Shown: positions 9,294 to 18,890, counted from the first letter of the stretch. The stretch: DNA of 64,000 nucleotides from SABI01 sp028532915 (GCA_963677225.1 OY781923.1:1116001-1180000), one strand, 5' to 3'. Program-made: numbers and translations. The notes: generated by a model not told the origin, from the letters alone.

Positions 9294-10598
9294 ATGGCAG
9301 ACATTCACGAGAGAACTATGCGATTTCTCAATGATCATTGTATAAGCGCTGACTATATCGATATCGATACCTATTGCCGGGCTTTCCTTCAGGAGATGGA
9401 GAAGGGGCTTCAGGAAGAACCGGACGGTTCTCTGGCGATGATTCCCACATACACATCTGCCGACGCTCATATCAAAGCCGGCGATAAAGTCATTGTGCTC
9501 GATGCAGGAGGCACCAATTTCAGAGTTGCTCTGGTCACCTTCGATACCAATCTGCATCCGATCATCTCCCACTATTCCAAAACAGGGATGCCGGGGGTGA
9601 AGCGGCCCGTCAGCGCACAGGAATTCTTTTCCACCCTTGCCGATGGTGTTCAGCCTCTCATCGATGAAAGCGACTACATAGGGTTCTGCTTCTCCTATGC
9701 CGCTAAGATAACCGAAGAGAGGGACGGGATTCCCATCGTCTTCTCCAAGGAGATCAAGGCTCCCGAGGTGATAGGAATGCCTGTCGGAAAGTCCCTGCTT
9801 GCAGAGCTTGAAAGAAGAGGGTGTGATGTATCGAAGAAGAAGGTTGCTGTTCTCAACGATACTGTCGCTACGCTTCTTGCAGGAGTCGCCACACAGTATC
9901 CGGGAGATTACAGCGGGTTCATCGGATTCATTCTCGGAACCGGCACCAATACAGCATATGTCGAATGCAATGAGAATATTCTTTCCCTGAAACATCTGGA
10001 AAAGGGATCACAGATCATCAATGTCGAATCGGGAAATTACGATCTTGCCGTAGGTCCGCTTGATGAAGAGTTCCTTCTTAAGACCAAAGATCCTTCAGTC
10101 TATCATTTCGAGAAGATGATCAGCGGTGCATATCTTGGAGCATTCTCCCACCATGTGATTCTCAGGGCAATCAAAGAGGGGATACTCTCTTCCTCCTTCG
10201 CTCAGCGATTTGCAACTTTGGAAACACTCGATACCACGCGGATGAGCAATTATCTCGAGATGCCGTTGAACACCACCTATGATCTGGTTACCTGTATTAC
10301 GAACGAGGAAGACGGGACTGCACTGTATCTGATCCTCGATTCGATCATCAGACGTGCTGCGAAACTGACAGCTCTGAATCTGAGTGCGACAGTGCTCAAA
10401 AGCAAGGCGGGAACGAACCCGAGGCAGCCTGTTTTGATCAATGCCGACGGTACGACCTTCTACAAGACCGAGAAGCTGGAATTCTATACGCGTCTCTATC
10501 TTGATGAATTTCTGCAGAAGAAGCACCGCCGGTATGCAAAGATCGTCCAGATCGACAACTCTCCCATCATAGGCGCTGCCGTCGCTCCTCTAGTGTGA
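9294..10598 (+). CDS. Hexokinase, eukaryote-type fold
   Basis: ATP-dependent hexose phosphorylation at C6, the first step of glycolysis. Numbering from the ATG at 9294, it shows the phosphate-1 motif LDAGGTNFR (69-77), LNDTVATLLAG with the catalytic Asp near 189, and the phosphate-2 motif LGTGTNTAY (214-222). Both halves of the Pfam hexokinase pair are present. This is not the small bacterial ROK or Glk type. I chose 9294 over an upstream GTG at 9264 because AGAGG sits six bases before it, giving 434 residues. It converges on the phosphohexomutase with a nine-base overlap. Together they could route glucose to glucose-6-P and glucose-1-P. Confidence 0.92.
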   Translation: MADIHERTMRFLNDHCISADYIDIDTYCRAFLQEMEKGLQEEPDGSLAMIPTYTSADAHIKAGDKVIVLDAGGTNFRVALVTFDTNLHPIISHYSKTGMPGVKRPVSAQEFFSTLADGVQPLIDESDYIGFCFSYAAKITEERDGIPIVFSKEIKAPEVIGMPVGKSLLAELERRGCDVSKKKVAVLNDTVATLLAGVATQYPGDYSGFIGFILGTGTNTAYVECNENILSLKHLEKGSQIINVESGNYDLAVGPLDEEFLLKTKDPSVYHFEKMISGAYLGAFSHHVILRAIKEGILSSSFAQRFATLETLDTTRMSNYLEMPLNTTYDLVTCITNEEDGTALYLILDSIIRRAAKLTALNLSATVLKSKAGTNPRQPVLINADGTTFYKTEKLEFYTRLYLDEFLQKKHRRYAKIVQIDNSPIIGAAVAPLV

Positions 10599-12365
10599 TT
10601 TCTTGTCTGCACTGAGAATAAGATTGCGGTGCCATGTGAGAAGATCATCATGGCGCTTTTGATCATCACCTTCGGCATCGACTGCTATCCTGAAGACAGG
10701 CTCGGTGCCGCTCGCTCTCATCCAGAGAAAATCGCTGACTCGCTGCTGTGAATCATACAGAAGGACCTTGAGACCTCCCTTTGCTTCCACTTCAAATTCC
10801 TGATCATATCTGTAACGGAAACATTCTGTTTTAACTGTCAGCTCAAGTTTCCAATCATGGATTCCGAACTCGCTTTCCATTTCCCGGCGTCTTTTTTCGA
10901 AACTTGATGTGAACAGAGCTATATAGTTTTCTTTCAGTCTCTTATAATCATTACTTTTTATCTTCAGTTTCGCCTTTGAAGAGAAAGAACCTGTGATCGT
11001 CCTTTTTTCCAGAGCCTTGACCGCAATCGACAAAGAAGGTTTGCTCTGATGAAGTCTTGTCACCTTCCTGAACAGGTTTTCATCTGACAGGAGATTCACT
11101 ATGGACAGCAGTGTGTTCATCGGGTCTCTTACCTTGCACGGATAGCTGATGATGCCTCCGTTGGAACCTTCTCCCACGAGGGGGACACACCAGCCTTCTT
11201 TCCTCAGTTGTTCTCCCCGGAGAACCACGTTGGCTTCTCCCACCTCACAGCGCTCTACACGGGCTCCCAGCCGGCTGCATAGATTGTCTACCAGCAATGA
11301 GGTCGGTCCGTTGACTGCGATCGCCAGCTTCTCATTCTCCTGAGATGCCCGTGTGAGTTCGATCAGTGAGATGAGGGCAAAAAGCTCCTGCGCCTGAAGA
11401 GGGACGACTTTCTTCTGAAGTTCATCCCAGTAGACGATATTTCCTCTGTCACCGTCATTGTCGGGAACATATCCCAGAACGAAAGAGCCTTCTTTTAGGT
11501 GTTCCTCCCTCAGCAGATTCCTGCACAGATCAAGATTTTCACCTTCCGGAACGATTGGATGAACACAGATGCCGGGCCGGGTATTGAAACTTTTGTAAGG
11601 CAGAGAAAGGGATTCGAACAGTTCCCTGTCGATAGAGACAGCACGGGCGGAACCGTTGAGTTCTCCTATGATTCCTATCTTCGAGACTTTCAAAGCTTCT
11701 TTCTGTTTCTCATCGATGCGGTTGGTTTTGATCAGAAGCTGATAATAGGCATCAAGAGCGGCTCTCTTATGGGCATCTTTATCATTGAGTACCTGATCGA
11801 TCTGTGAAGATGTAACCTCTTTGCTGAGTCTCTGCAGCTTTGACAGAATCGCGGGATCTTTCATAAAAAGTGAGAATCGTCTGATCAGATCGGCAGAGGT
11901 CTGTGAAGAGTAGACACCTCCGTCACGGCCGAACTTGAACCCGTTGTGGCCGATAGGGTTGTGTGATGCGCTGATGTAGAAGAAGGAGGCACCTTCCAGC
12001 TGTGAAGAATAGGCCATGATCTCCGGTGCACTGGCTATGGAAAGAAAAGCCACTTTTTTACCGAGCGCCAGAAGGATCCTTACCGCACAGCCGCTGATCA
12101 TAGAGCCCGTATTTCTGCCGTCCCTGGCTACGATGATCGTTTCGTTATCGACAGAAGAGCCGTATACGTATGCAATCAGAGCACACAGATAGGCATCTGC
12201 TCTGCTGATTCTCCCGTCGGCATCCTCTTCGTCACCACTTATGCTGAAGACTTTTCTCCATCCGGAGACACTGATGATCATCTGCCGATACGATTCGATG
12301 ATCTCATCAAAATCAGGAAGATCCCCCTTAAGCTGGTCCTCAAGAAATTGGTAAGAATTTTCCAT
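10590..12365 (-). CDS. Phosphoglucomutase/phosphomannomutase (alpha-D-phosphohexomutase)
   Basis: Interconverts hexose 1- and 6-phosphates. The 591 residues carry the phosphoserine loop YISASHNPIGHNG (Ser about 135), the metal loop PDNDGDRGN, the sugar-binding loop GEGSNGG and a C-terminal phosphate-binding segment with RASGTEP. An in-frame GTG lies 21 bases upstream, but GTGAGGTATGT places a good ribosome site before the ATG at 12365. A TTGCCG-17-TATACT promoter precedes it. It is divergent from the pyridoxal kinase gene. Glucose or mannose specificity cannot be settled from sequence. Confidence 0.92.
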   Translation of the reverse strand: MENSYQFLEDQLKGDLPDFDEIIESYRQMIISVSGWRKVFSISGDEEDADGRISRADAYLCALIAYVYGSSVDNETIIVARDGRNTGSMISGCAVRILLALGKKVAFLSIASAPEIMAYSSQLEGASFFYISASHNPIGHNGFKFGRDGGVYSSQTSADLIRRFSLFMKDPAILSKLQRLSKEVTSSQIDQVLNDKDAHKRAALDAYYQLLIKTNRIDEKQKEALKVSKIGIIGELNGSARAVSIDRELFESLSLPYKSFNTRPGICVHPIVPEGENLDLCRNLLREEHLKEGSFVLGYVPDNDGDRGNIVYWDELQKKVVPLQAQELFALISLIELTRASQENEKLAIAVNGPTSLLVDNLCSRLGARVERCEVGEANVVLRGEQLRKEGWCVPLVGEGSNGGIISYPCKVRDPMNTLLSIVNLLSDENLFRKVTRLHQSKPSLSIAVKALEKRTITGSFSSKAKLKIKSNDYKRLKENYIALFTSSFEKRRREMESEFGIHDWKLELTVKTECFRYRYDQEFEVEAKGGLKVLLYDSQQRVSDFLWMRASGTEPVFRIAVDAEGDDQKRHDDLLTWHRNLILSADKKSH

Positions 12366-12385
12366 ACATACCTCACTTTCCACCA

Positions 12386-12414
12386 AGTATATCCCCCTTG
12401 TCTTTCAACGGCAA
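12386..12414 (-). promoter_or_regulatory. Sigma-70-type promoter of the phosphohexomutase gene
   Basis: On the minus strand, TTGCCG (12414-12409) and TATACT (12391-12386) are separated by exactly 17 bases. Transcription would start near 12379, giving a short leader that includes the GAGG ribosome site. An imperfect inverted repeat (CCCTTG at 12395 and CAAGGG at 12412) lies across the promoter and could be an operator shared with the divergent pdxY gene. Confidence 0.55.
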
Positions 12415-12434
12415 GGGAGATACTATAAGGAATA

Positions 12435-13265
12435 ATGAAAACCGTATTAGCTGTCCATGATCTATCCTGTTATGCAAAATCGTCTCTCACTGTCGTCGTT
12501 CCCGCCCTTTCTGCGATGGGCATAGAAGTCTCTCCTCTTCCGACGGCGCTTCTGTCAACACAGACCGACGGGTTCGACAATTATTTTTACAAGAATCTGC
12601 ATACTGAACAAAAAATGATCGTCGACCATTGGAAGGAACTGGATCTTTCGTTCGATGCTGTCTACAGCGGTTTTCTGGGAAACAGCGAGAGCATCGATAT
12701 GATGATAAAGATCATAGAGTGGCAGAGATCTCACGATGACCTGATCGTTGTCGACCCTGTCATGGGAGACAACGGAACATTGTACGGACCTATTACCGAT
12801 GATTTTGTCTCCAGAATGAAACAGCTTGTTTCTTTTTCGGATGTCCTGACTCCCAACCTGACCGAGGCGGCATTACTCCTTGACGAGAAGTATGATGAGA
12901 ACCTTGACAGTGATACCTGTGCGTCGTGGGCAAAGCGCCTTTCGATGATGGGGCCGTCCAAGGTCGTCATCACCAGCGTGATGGAGAAAGAGAATTCGGT
13001 CGTCGTCTCATACGAGAAAGACCATGACAGAACAGCCATCTTCAGCCAGACTCATTTTCCTGTCTCCTATCCGGGATGCGGAGATCTGTTCACTTCGATT
13101 CTGTGCGGCCGGCTGATCATTCCGGCAGATTTCACATCAGCGGTTGCCGATTCGGCAAAGTTGGTCAAACTGGCAATCAAAAGGTCTTATGAGGATCATG
13201 TGGCTCAATCACACGGAGTCTCACCCGAAAGAATCGTGAGGGAGCTGGTGTCACTTTCACACTAG
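12435..13265 (+). CDS. pdxY: Pyridoxal/pyridoxamine kinase (PdxK/PdxY family)
   Basis: Phosphorylates pyridoxal, pyridoxamine or pyridoxine at the 5' hydroxyl in vitamin B6 salvage. This ribokinase-fold protein of 276 residues begins with the family-typical HDLSCYAKSSLTVVVPALS. It has an LTPNLTEAALL-type block and a C-terminal anion-hole region, SYPGCGDLFTSILCG, with the catalytic Asp. An AAGGA ribosome site lies a few bases before the ATG. It stands alone between divergent and convergent neighbours. Other ribokinase-like kinases, such as ThiD, are less likely given the N-terminus. Confidence 0.88.
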   Translation: MKTVLAVHDLSCYAKSSLTVVVPALSAMGIEVSPLPTALLSTQTDGFDNYFYKNLHTEQKMIVDHWKELDLSFDAVYSGFLGNSESIDMMIKIIEWQRSHDDLIVVDPVMGDNGTLYGPITDDFVSRMKQLVSFSDVLTPNLTEAALLLDEKYDENLDSDTCASWAKRLSMMGPSKVVITSVMEKENSVVVSYEKDHDRTAIFSQTHFPVSYPGCGDLFTSILCGRLIIPADFTSAVADSAKLVKLAIKRSYEDHVAQSHGVSPERIVRELVSLSH

Positions 13266-13267
13266 TG

Positions 13268-13675
13268 TCAGTGCATCGTACCCAGCGAGAAATCTCCTAC
13301 GATCTTATACACTCTGCCCTCACGGATGACATGAAGCTCTCTCGACGGAAAATAGAGGGGGAGTTTCTCCTCCAGAAAATCGGATGCGCACATCTCGATG
13401 ATCTCTCTTTGCTGGTGTGAGACCTTCTCCAGGGTAACGATCTCTATATCCACCAGATAGCCTTTTCCGCTCGGCGAACCGTAACCCAATGTGAATTTTG
13501 TTCCGGTTGAAAACAAACCGTCATATGATACATTTCCCGCTTTTCCTCTTTTGAGCCGGTTGGGGTGAAGATCATAGAGTGAGCCGAACCTGTTTTCGAG
13601 ATATTCATCGAGTTCATTGCACAGGTTTCTCATAGAGCGGTCGAATTCTTCCTGCTTCGGGTTGCTTATTGACAT
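13268..13675 (-). CDS. Conserved-looking small cytosolic protein of unknown function
   Basis: Not recognised. It has 135 residues with no signal peptide or membrane segment. The N-terminal third is charged and helical (EEFDRSMRNLCNELDEYLE). The middle is glycine-rich (GYGSPSGKGYL), and the C-terminus is mixed alpha/beta. It starts four bases after the patatin stop codon, so the two are almost certainly co-transcribed. Codon usage resembles its neighbours. The ribosome site is weak (GGGAA). Confidence 0.7.
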   Translation of the reverse strand: MSISNPKQEEFDRSMRNLCNELDEYLENRFGSLYDLHPNRLKRGKAGNVSYDGLFSTGTKFTLGYGSPSGKGYLVDIEIVTLEKVSHQQREIIEMCASDFLEEKLPLYFPSRELHVIREGRVYKIVGDFSLGTMH

Positions 13676-13679
13676 CTAT

Positions 13680-14756
13680 CTAATTCCCGCGCGGCCTTTC
13701 AGGTCTTCTTTCTTTCCCGACACACTTTCGGCAGAATGCGGTGAGAGCCTCTTCGTTCTCTTTGAATACCTGGTCGGCATATTCTACAAGCTCTGAGAGA
13801 ATGAGGGGGTCTGTCTCATCCATTCTTACCCGCCTGGGAAAATCTTTGTGGATTCTCAGATATTCCACATCCGGAAGGATTGCCGCTATCTGGTCGGCAG
13901 TGTTCATCTGGGCTGATGCGTACAGCCGGTACAGAGGGGGCGTGCCTTTTGTGGGATCAAACCATCCTAGAACACCGCTGTTGGTATTCTCTCCTGTCTG
14001 GCGGTTGGAGCTCTTTCCTGTCCCGAGCGAGAGAATGTGAAACTTTTCTGTTTCGGGATAGAGAGCACGGGCCTCTTTATAGGCATAGAGGACAGGGTTG
14101 TTTGCCACGACCCCTCCGTCTATCAGCAGAGAGTCGTCTCCATCTGTTTCATTTTTCATAACAGCGGGAGAGAAAAAGGTAGGTGCTGCACTGGTGGCTC
14201 TCGCGGCGGCTCTTGCAGGAATCTGAGGGGTCCTAATACTGCTGAAGATAAAGGGTGCATCCTTCTTGTAGTCGTAGGCGGTCACTATCGTGGGAGTGAG
14301 AGCCTCCGATAATCTGCGTTCACCGAACAGGTCAAAGAGAAGAGTGTTGAATGATCTGTCCTCATATTTATAGCTGAACAGCTGATTGAGTACATGAGTC
14401 GGGATGATAGAATTGTTCTTCGGGAAGATCGCTGTTCCGTAGTTTTTATAGATTTCTGCGAGACGGGAGATCGTTGACCCGTTCTTATCCTGCTCAAGCA
14501 GCTCGTTGTTCGTAGGTACGGTAAGGGCAAGAGCGATCAGTCCTCCTGTGCTCGTTCCGGCAATCAGGTCGAAATGGGAGTAGAGCGGTCGTGAATCACC
14601 AAGTTTGAGAAAGAGCTGTTCCAGATGAGCGAGCACGGTCGCAGGGACGATCCCTCTCATGCCTCCTCCGTCAAGACAGAGTATCATCCGCTCTTTCTGT
14701 AGTTTTTTCTCCTGTCTTCCCTTGAGGTAATCAAATAGTCGCATATATAGTAACAT
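13680..14756 (-). CDS. Patatin-like phospholipase
   Basis: Predicted lipid acyl hydrolase with a Ser-Asp dyad. It carries the oxyanion loop LDGGGMRGIVP, the nucleophile motif GTSTGG, and the dyad aspartate in DGGVVANNP. Patatins often act on phospholipids, either host-directed or in membrane turnover. The open frame continues upstream into the divergent gene, so I chose the ATG at 14756 (about 358 residues). The in-frame ATG at 14744 is an alternative. Neither has a Shine-Dalgarno, but TATAAT (14774-14769) lies 12 bases before 14756, so the message may be nearly leaderless. No signal peptide is seen. Confidence 0.87.
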   Translation of the reverse strand: MLLYMRLFDYLKGRQEKKLQKERMILCLDGGGMRGIVPATVLAHLEQLFLKLGDSRPLYSHFDLIAGTSTGGLIALALTVPTNNELLEQDKNGSTISRLAEIYKNYGTAIFPKNNSIIPTHVLNQLFSYKYEDRSFNTLLFDLFGERRLSEALTPTIVTAYDYKKDAPFIFSSIRTPQIPARAAARATSAAPTFFSPAVMKNETDGDDSLLIDGGVVANNPVLYAYKEARALYPETEKFHILSLGTGKSSNRQTGENTNSGVLGWFDPTKGTPPLYRLYASAQMNTADQIAAILPDVEYLRIHKDFPRRVRMDETDPLILSELVEYADQVFKENEEALTAFCRKCVGKERRPERPRGN

Positions 14757-14810
14757 GGTATATTTTGAATTATAGGTCAAGTTGCCGCTCATAAGAAGTG
14801 AGGTATAATT

Positions 14811-15749
14811 GTGGATCATTCCGATATGTATAAAGAGTGCAGGTTGTGTCCCCACCGCTGCGGTGTCGACAGGACATCGAAAGAGAGAGGAGTGTGCAAT
14901 CAGGGTGATACGATGAATATCGCCTGGATAGGGCTGCACAAAGGAGAGGAGCCTCCCTTGAGCGGCGAGTGCGGATCAGGAACGATTTTCTTTACAGGCT
15001 GTCCTCTCCAATGCCCATCCTGCCAGAATATACAGATCAGCACAAGAGATACTCCATTCGTTCATCCGGTCACGGTCGATGAACTGGCACACTATATGAT
15101 CGAACTGCAGCAGATGGGTGCCGCCTCCATCAATCTGGTCACGGCAACCCATTTCATCCCTTCGATCATCGATTCGATCGTGATAGCAAAAGAGATGGGT
15201 CTGACCCTCCCTGTGGTCTACAACAGCTCGGGATTCGAGGATGTCGGTGCGATAGAACTGATCGATCCCTATATTGACCTATACCTGCTAGATATCAAGA
15301 CGCTCGATGAGAAGGTGGCCTCACGGTTCTGCGCCTGCAGGAAATATCCTGAAGTGATCCTCTCTCTTCTCGGGTTCCTGCAGCAGCGGTATGAGAAGAC
15401 CTTCATCGACGACAAAGGGTATCTTCACGGCCTTCTCATCCGTCATCTTGTCTTTCCGGGGTCGCTTGAAAGTTCTTATGAAGTTTTGGACTATTTCGCT
15501 TCCCATCTGAAAGAGAGAGCTTATCTGTCTCTGATGGTCCAGTACATCGATCTTGAGAAGAAAGATAACATCGATTATATCAGCTCTCAGCAGTATGAGA
15601 AGCTGCTGCAGCTTCTTGATTTCTACGGCATCGAGAACGGCTTCGTTCAGGAACTGGAAGATAATCTGGAATGGATTCCCGATTTTACCCGTCGAAATCC
15701 TTTTCCTTCATCTTTTGCCACTCCTTTAAAGTCTTTTATCCGATCGTAG
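14811..15749 (+). CDS. Radical SAM protein, PflA-like (PflX/COG1313 type)
   Basis: An iron-sulfur protein of 312 residues resembling pyruvate formate-lyase activases, here of the uncharacterised PflX group. An N-terminal cysteine set (CRLCPHRCGVD, then GVCNQG) precedes the radical SAM cluster motif CPLQCPSCQN. The Cx3Cx2C spacing binds a [4Fe-4S] cluster that cleaves SAM. No glycyl-radical enzyme lies nearby, so the target is unknown. It starts with GTG, with GAGG seven bases upstream. Its 3' end overlaps the convergent UMP kinase gene by 14 bases. Confidence 0.85.
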   Translation: MDHSDMYKECRLCPHRCGVDRTSKERGVCNQGDTMNIAWIGLHKGEEPPLSGECGSGTIFFTGCPLQCPSCQNIQISTRDTPFVHPVTVDELAHYMIELQQMGAASINLVTATHFIPSIIDSIVIAKEMGLTLPVVYNSSGFEDVGAIELIDPYIDLYLLDIKTLDEKVASRFCACRKYPEVILSLLGFLQQRYEKTFIDDKGYLHGLLIRHLVFPGSLESSYEVLDYFASHLKERAYLSLMVQYIDLEKKDNIDYISSQQYEKLLQLLDFYGIENGFVQELEDNLEWIPDFTRRNPFPSSFATPLKSFIRS

Positions 15750-16425
15750 TTCCGTAAAACGGTTCGTCCTTCAGGATCATCATTGTGTTCGCGATGTTTC
15801 TGCCGTCGGCGCAGATTACTTTAAGTGCCAGTCTCTGGGCTTCTTTGGATGCGATCGGATCGAACGGAAGGTTTTTCCCCGGAGTCCACGTGTCACCCAC
15901 CATCAGACGGAAATCTTCCCAGCTGATGTGATCGATCTCGGTTGCTGAAGGGTCCAATTTAGGATCGGCGGTATACACCTTCGCGATATTGGATAGATTC
16001 ACGACCTTCCGTGCCCCGAATTTCTCTGCAAGGTAGACGGCATCGGTATCGCTGCTGAAGCCGGGTTTCCATCCGGCTGCCACAAGTACCCTGTTCGTGA
16101 AAGTTATATCGGCTGTGGGGTTGGTTACCACAGGATCATCGCAGTAATTTGAGAATACCGATCTGATAAGTGCTGCGTTCAGCCGGGTCGCAGCGATGCC
16201 GATCTCGTCGAGCAGATAGTTGTCGGCACCTTCGCAGATTCCCTTATAAGCATTCTGATAGACCCTTGCAGGGGCTCCCCCGCCTGTGACTATGATCAGC
16301 TTCCGGCGTCCGTCTTCTTCAAGATATGCTGTCACAGCATCCTTGAACGACCTGATAAATTCAACATCAATATCACCGGGTGCGACGATAGATCCCCCGA
16401 GAGACAATACGACAACATTATCCAT
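15736..16425 (-). CDS. pyrH: UMP kinase, archaeal-type
   Basis: Amino-acid-kinase-fold enzyme phosphorylating UMP to UDP. It has 229 residues from the ATG at 16425, chosen because GGAGGA lies five bases upstream. It shows LSLGGSIVAPGDID at the N-terminus, VTGGGAPAR, and the GWKPGFSSDTDAVYLAE nucleotide-binding block. The N-terminal pattern and ID/EYI-type segment look more like archaeal UMP kinases than the E. coli hexameric form. It is divergent from the ubiD operon. Family membership is firm, but substrate is by homology only. Confidence 0.85.
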   Translation of the reverse strand: MDNVVVLSLGGSIVAPGDIDVEFIRSFKDAVTAYLEEDGRRKLIIVTGGGAPARVYQNAYKGICEGADNYLLDEIGIAATRLNAALIRSVFSNYCDDPVVTNPTADITFTNRVLVAAGWKPGFSSDTDAVYLAEKFGARKVVNLSNIAKVYTADPKLDPSATEIDHISWEDFRLMVGDTWTPGKNLPFDPIASKEAQRLALKVICADGRNIANTMMILKDEPFYGTTIG

Positions 16426-16571
16426 ACAGTTCCTCCACATTCAAAGGTAGAGGAAATCGCCGTGCCTGTCACTATGTTTTTAAGAAAAAATGATATTAGG
16501 CAATGATTGCATGCTGAATCCTTGATTCGTAAATCGAGACATAACAGGCGAATTATGATACCATCTCATTC

Positions 16572-18023
16572 ATGGCATATAAGGATTTACAAAGCTTCAT
16601 CGACACACTTGAAGCACACGGGGAATTGTGCAGGATCACACATGAGGTGGATCCTTATCTTGAGATAACTGAGATCACCGACCGGGTGAGCAAGGCAGGC
16701 GGAAAGGCTCTGCTGTTCGAGAACGTGAAAGGTTCAGATTTTCCTGTCCTCATCAACGCGATGGGTTCATACAGGCGGATAGCCATGGCTCTCAGCTGTG
16801 ACAGCCTTGAAGAGAAGCAGAATGAGATTGCCGAACTGATAAGGTGGGGATTCAGTCAGGCAAAAAGCATAGATATCCCGTCGATCATTCCCAAACTCTC
16901 CGTCTTCCGCTCTTTCTTCCCCAAAAAAGTGAGAAAAGGTGCATGTCAGGAAGTGATCGATCATGACCCCGATCTGACCAAACTTCCAATTCTCACCTGC
17001 TGGCCTCAGGATGGAGGACCCTTTTTTACCCTGCCTCTTGTGTTCACGAAAGATCCTGATACCGGTGTATCGAATCTCGGCATGTATCGGATGCAGGTGT
17101 TCGATAAAAATACCACAGGGATGCACTGGCATATCCATAAGGACGGTTCCCATTTTTTCCAGAAATACAAGGAGAAGAAAGAGCTGATGCCGGTGGCTGT
17201 GGCTCTCGGCGGGGACCCGGCGATAACCTACGCATCTACTGCACCGCTTCCGGAAGGAATCTATGAGATTCTTTTCGCGGGATTTTTGAGAGGGAAGCCT
17301 GTCGAGATGGTGGACTGTGTCACCGTTCCTCTCCAGGTCCCTTCCGATGCGGAGTTCGTTCTGGAAGGGTATGTGGACCCGGAAGAACCTCTGCACACAG
17401 AAGGTCCTTTCGGAGATCATACCGGATATTATTCACTTGAAGGAAAGTACCCCGTATTTCATGTGAAATGCATCACCAGGAAGAAAAAACCGGTCTACCC
17501 TGCAACGATCGTGGGCAAACCCCCGATGGAAGACTGCTTCATGGCCAAGGCTACCGAAAGGCTGTTTCTGCCTCTTCTGCAGCTGGTCGTTCCCGAAGTA
17601 ATAGACATGGAGCTGCCTCTTTCTGGTGTCTTTCACAACTGTGCTATCATCTCGATCAGAAAAAGATATCCCGGGCAGGTTCAGAAAGTGATGTACTCTC
17701 TGTGGGGACTGGGGCAGATGATGTATACGAAGATGATCATCGTCGTGGATGAGAACGTCGATGTCCATGATCTGTCGACTGTGATGTGGAAGGTGTTCAA
17801 TAACATCGATGCAAGACGTGATATCCTTTTCGCTGACGGACCTCTGGATGCGCTCGATCACGCATCACCTCTTCCTCTGAAGGGGACGAGGATAGGGATC
17901 GATGCGACGAAGAAGACTCTCATGGATAACCACACACGTGAGTGGCCCGATGATATCGTGATGGATGAGAGTGTGAAAAGACGCATCGATGAGATCTGGG
18001 CCGATTTGAACATCGAGGGTTAG
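16572..18023 (+). CDS. ubiD: UbiD-family prenyl-FMN-dependent decarboxylase
   Basis: Non-oxidative decarboxylase of aromatic or unsaturated acids, with 483 residues as usual for UbiD. Recognisable blocks include AGGKALLFENVKG, the GPFGDHTGYYSLEGKYP region with the conserved glutamate, and PVYPATIVGKPPMED. The prenylated FMN cofactor is made by UbiX, encoded two genes downstream. In quinone pathways UbiD removes the ring carboxylate after prenylation, as also proposed for futalosine-route homologues. First gene of a six-gene operon. No Shine-Dalgarno is visible. TATGAT (16554-16559) ends 12 bases before the ATG, hinting at a nearly leaderless message. Confidence 0.93.
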   Translation: MAYKDLQSFIDTLEAHGELCRITHEVDPYLEITEITDRVSKAGGKALLFENVKGSDFPVLINAMGSYRRIAMALSCDSLEEKQNEIAELIRWGFSQAKSIDIPSIIPKLSVFRSFFPKKVRKGACQEVIDHDPDLTKLPILTCWPQDGGPFFTLPLVFTKDPDTGVSNLGMYRMQVFDKNTTGMHWHIHKDGSHFFQKYKEKKELMPVAVALGGDPAITYASTAPLPEGIYEILFAGFLRGKPVEMVDCVTVPLQVPSDAEFVLEGYVDPEEPLHTEGPFGDHTGYYSLEGKYPVFHVKCITRKKKPVYPATIVGKPPMEDCFMAKATERLFLPLLQLVVPEVIDMELPLSGVFHNCAIISIRKRYPGQVQKVMYSLWGLGQMMYTKMIIVVDENVDVHDLSTVMWKVFNNIDARRDILFADGPLDALDHASPLPLKGTRIGIDATKKTLMDNHTREWPDDIVMDESVKRRIDEIWADLNIEG

Positions 18024-18026
18024 ATA

Positions 18027-18890
18027 GTGACAGATCTACTGCTCAGACCGAAGAAGATCGCACGGTCGGTCATGATCCAGCATACACTTTTCTCTCTTCC
18101 GTTCGCCGGATCAGCTTTTCTTCTCGAGACATCCGGGCATCTTCCTCAGAAGAAGATTCTGTGGATCCTTCTGGCAATCCTGGGAGCAAGAAACGGAGCA
18201 AACGCTCTCAACCGGCTCATCGACCACCCGCTCGATGCCCTCAACCCCCGCACGAAAGGCCGGCATCTGCCTTCCGGAGAACTAAAAAGAGCCGATTTGT
18301 GGATCTTTACGCTGTTGTGTATCGCACTGCTTGTTTTTTCAGCATTCAAGCTCAACCGGCTGTGTGCGGCTCTGCTTCCAGCCGCACTGGTAATGATCGG
18401 CCTTTATTCGTATACGAAACGGTTTACCTGGTTGTGCCATTATTTTCTCGGTCTTACCGTCGCGATAGCTCCCATGGGAACTTTGCTTGCACTCAATGGA
18501 GCTTTCAAGCTTTCCTATTTCATCATTTCTGGCGCTGTGGCTCTATGGGTGGCGGGTTTCGACATCATCTACGCCACTCAGGATGTCGCCTTCGACCGGC
18601 AGCAGCATCTTCATTCCGTACCTGCCCGTTTCGGGGTCAGAACCTCACTGATCATAGCTGCCGTTTCACATGGAGTCTCATTTGCTCTGCTGATAGTATG
18701 GGGCTGTTTCTACGATGCCGGTTACTGGTATTATACGGGAACGGTATTCGTCGCCGTTCTCCTTTTTATCGAGAATGCTCTCGTTGCTCCGGGAAGGTTG
18801 AAACACGTGACGACGGCCGCATATCATATCAACGAGATAGTAAGTGTCGTATTCTTTCTGTTCGTTGTGATGGAGGTGTATGTCGGATGA
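18027..18890 (+). CDS. ubiA: UbiA-family polyprenyltransferase
   Basis: Integral membrane enzyme that attaches a polyprenyl chain to an aromatic acid. The 287 residues have about eight hydrophobic segments. The first aspartate-rich motif is NRLIDHPLD and the second is YATQDVAFDRQ, both expected to bind Mg-diphosphate. It starts with GTG three bases after the ubiD stop, and its stop overlaps the ubiX start by four bases. Its sandwiching between UbiD and UbiX matches 4-hydroxybenzoate or dihydroxynaphthoate prenylation. The aromatic acceptor cannot be told from sequence. Confidence 0.92.
   Translation: MTDLLLRPKKIARSVMIQHTLFSLPFAGSAFLLETSGHLPQKKILWILLAILGARNGANALNRLIDHPLDALNPRTKGRHLPSGELKRADLWIFTLLCIALLVFSAFKLNRLCAALLPAALVMIGLYSYTKRFTWLCHYFLGLTVAIAPMGTLLALNGAFKLSYFIISGAVALWVAGFDIIYATQDVAFDRQQHLHSVPARFGVRTSLIIAAVSHGVSFALLIVWGCFYDAGYWYYTGTVFVAVLLFIENALVAPGRLKHVTTAAYHINEIVSVVFFLFVVMEVYVG

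Noticed and set aside
16441..16571. Possible riboswitch ahead of the ubiD/ABC operon
   Set aside because: The stretch is 131 bases with no conserved TPP, FMN or other riboswitch core that I can recognise, and the likely transcript start is next to the ATG.
18161..18886. Long open frame upstream of and continuous with ubiX
   Set aside because: The upstream part is ubiA read out of frame and is rich in Cys, Arg and Ser. UbiX homology begins exactly at the ATG at 18887.
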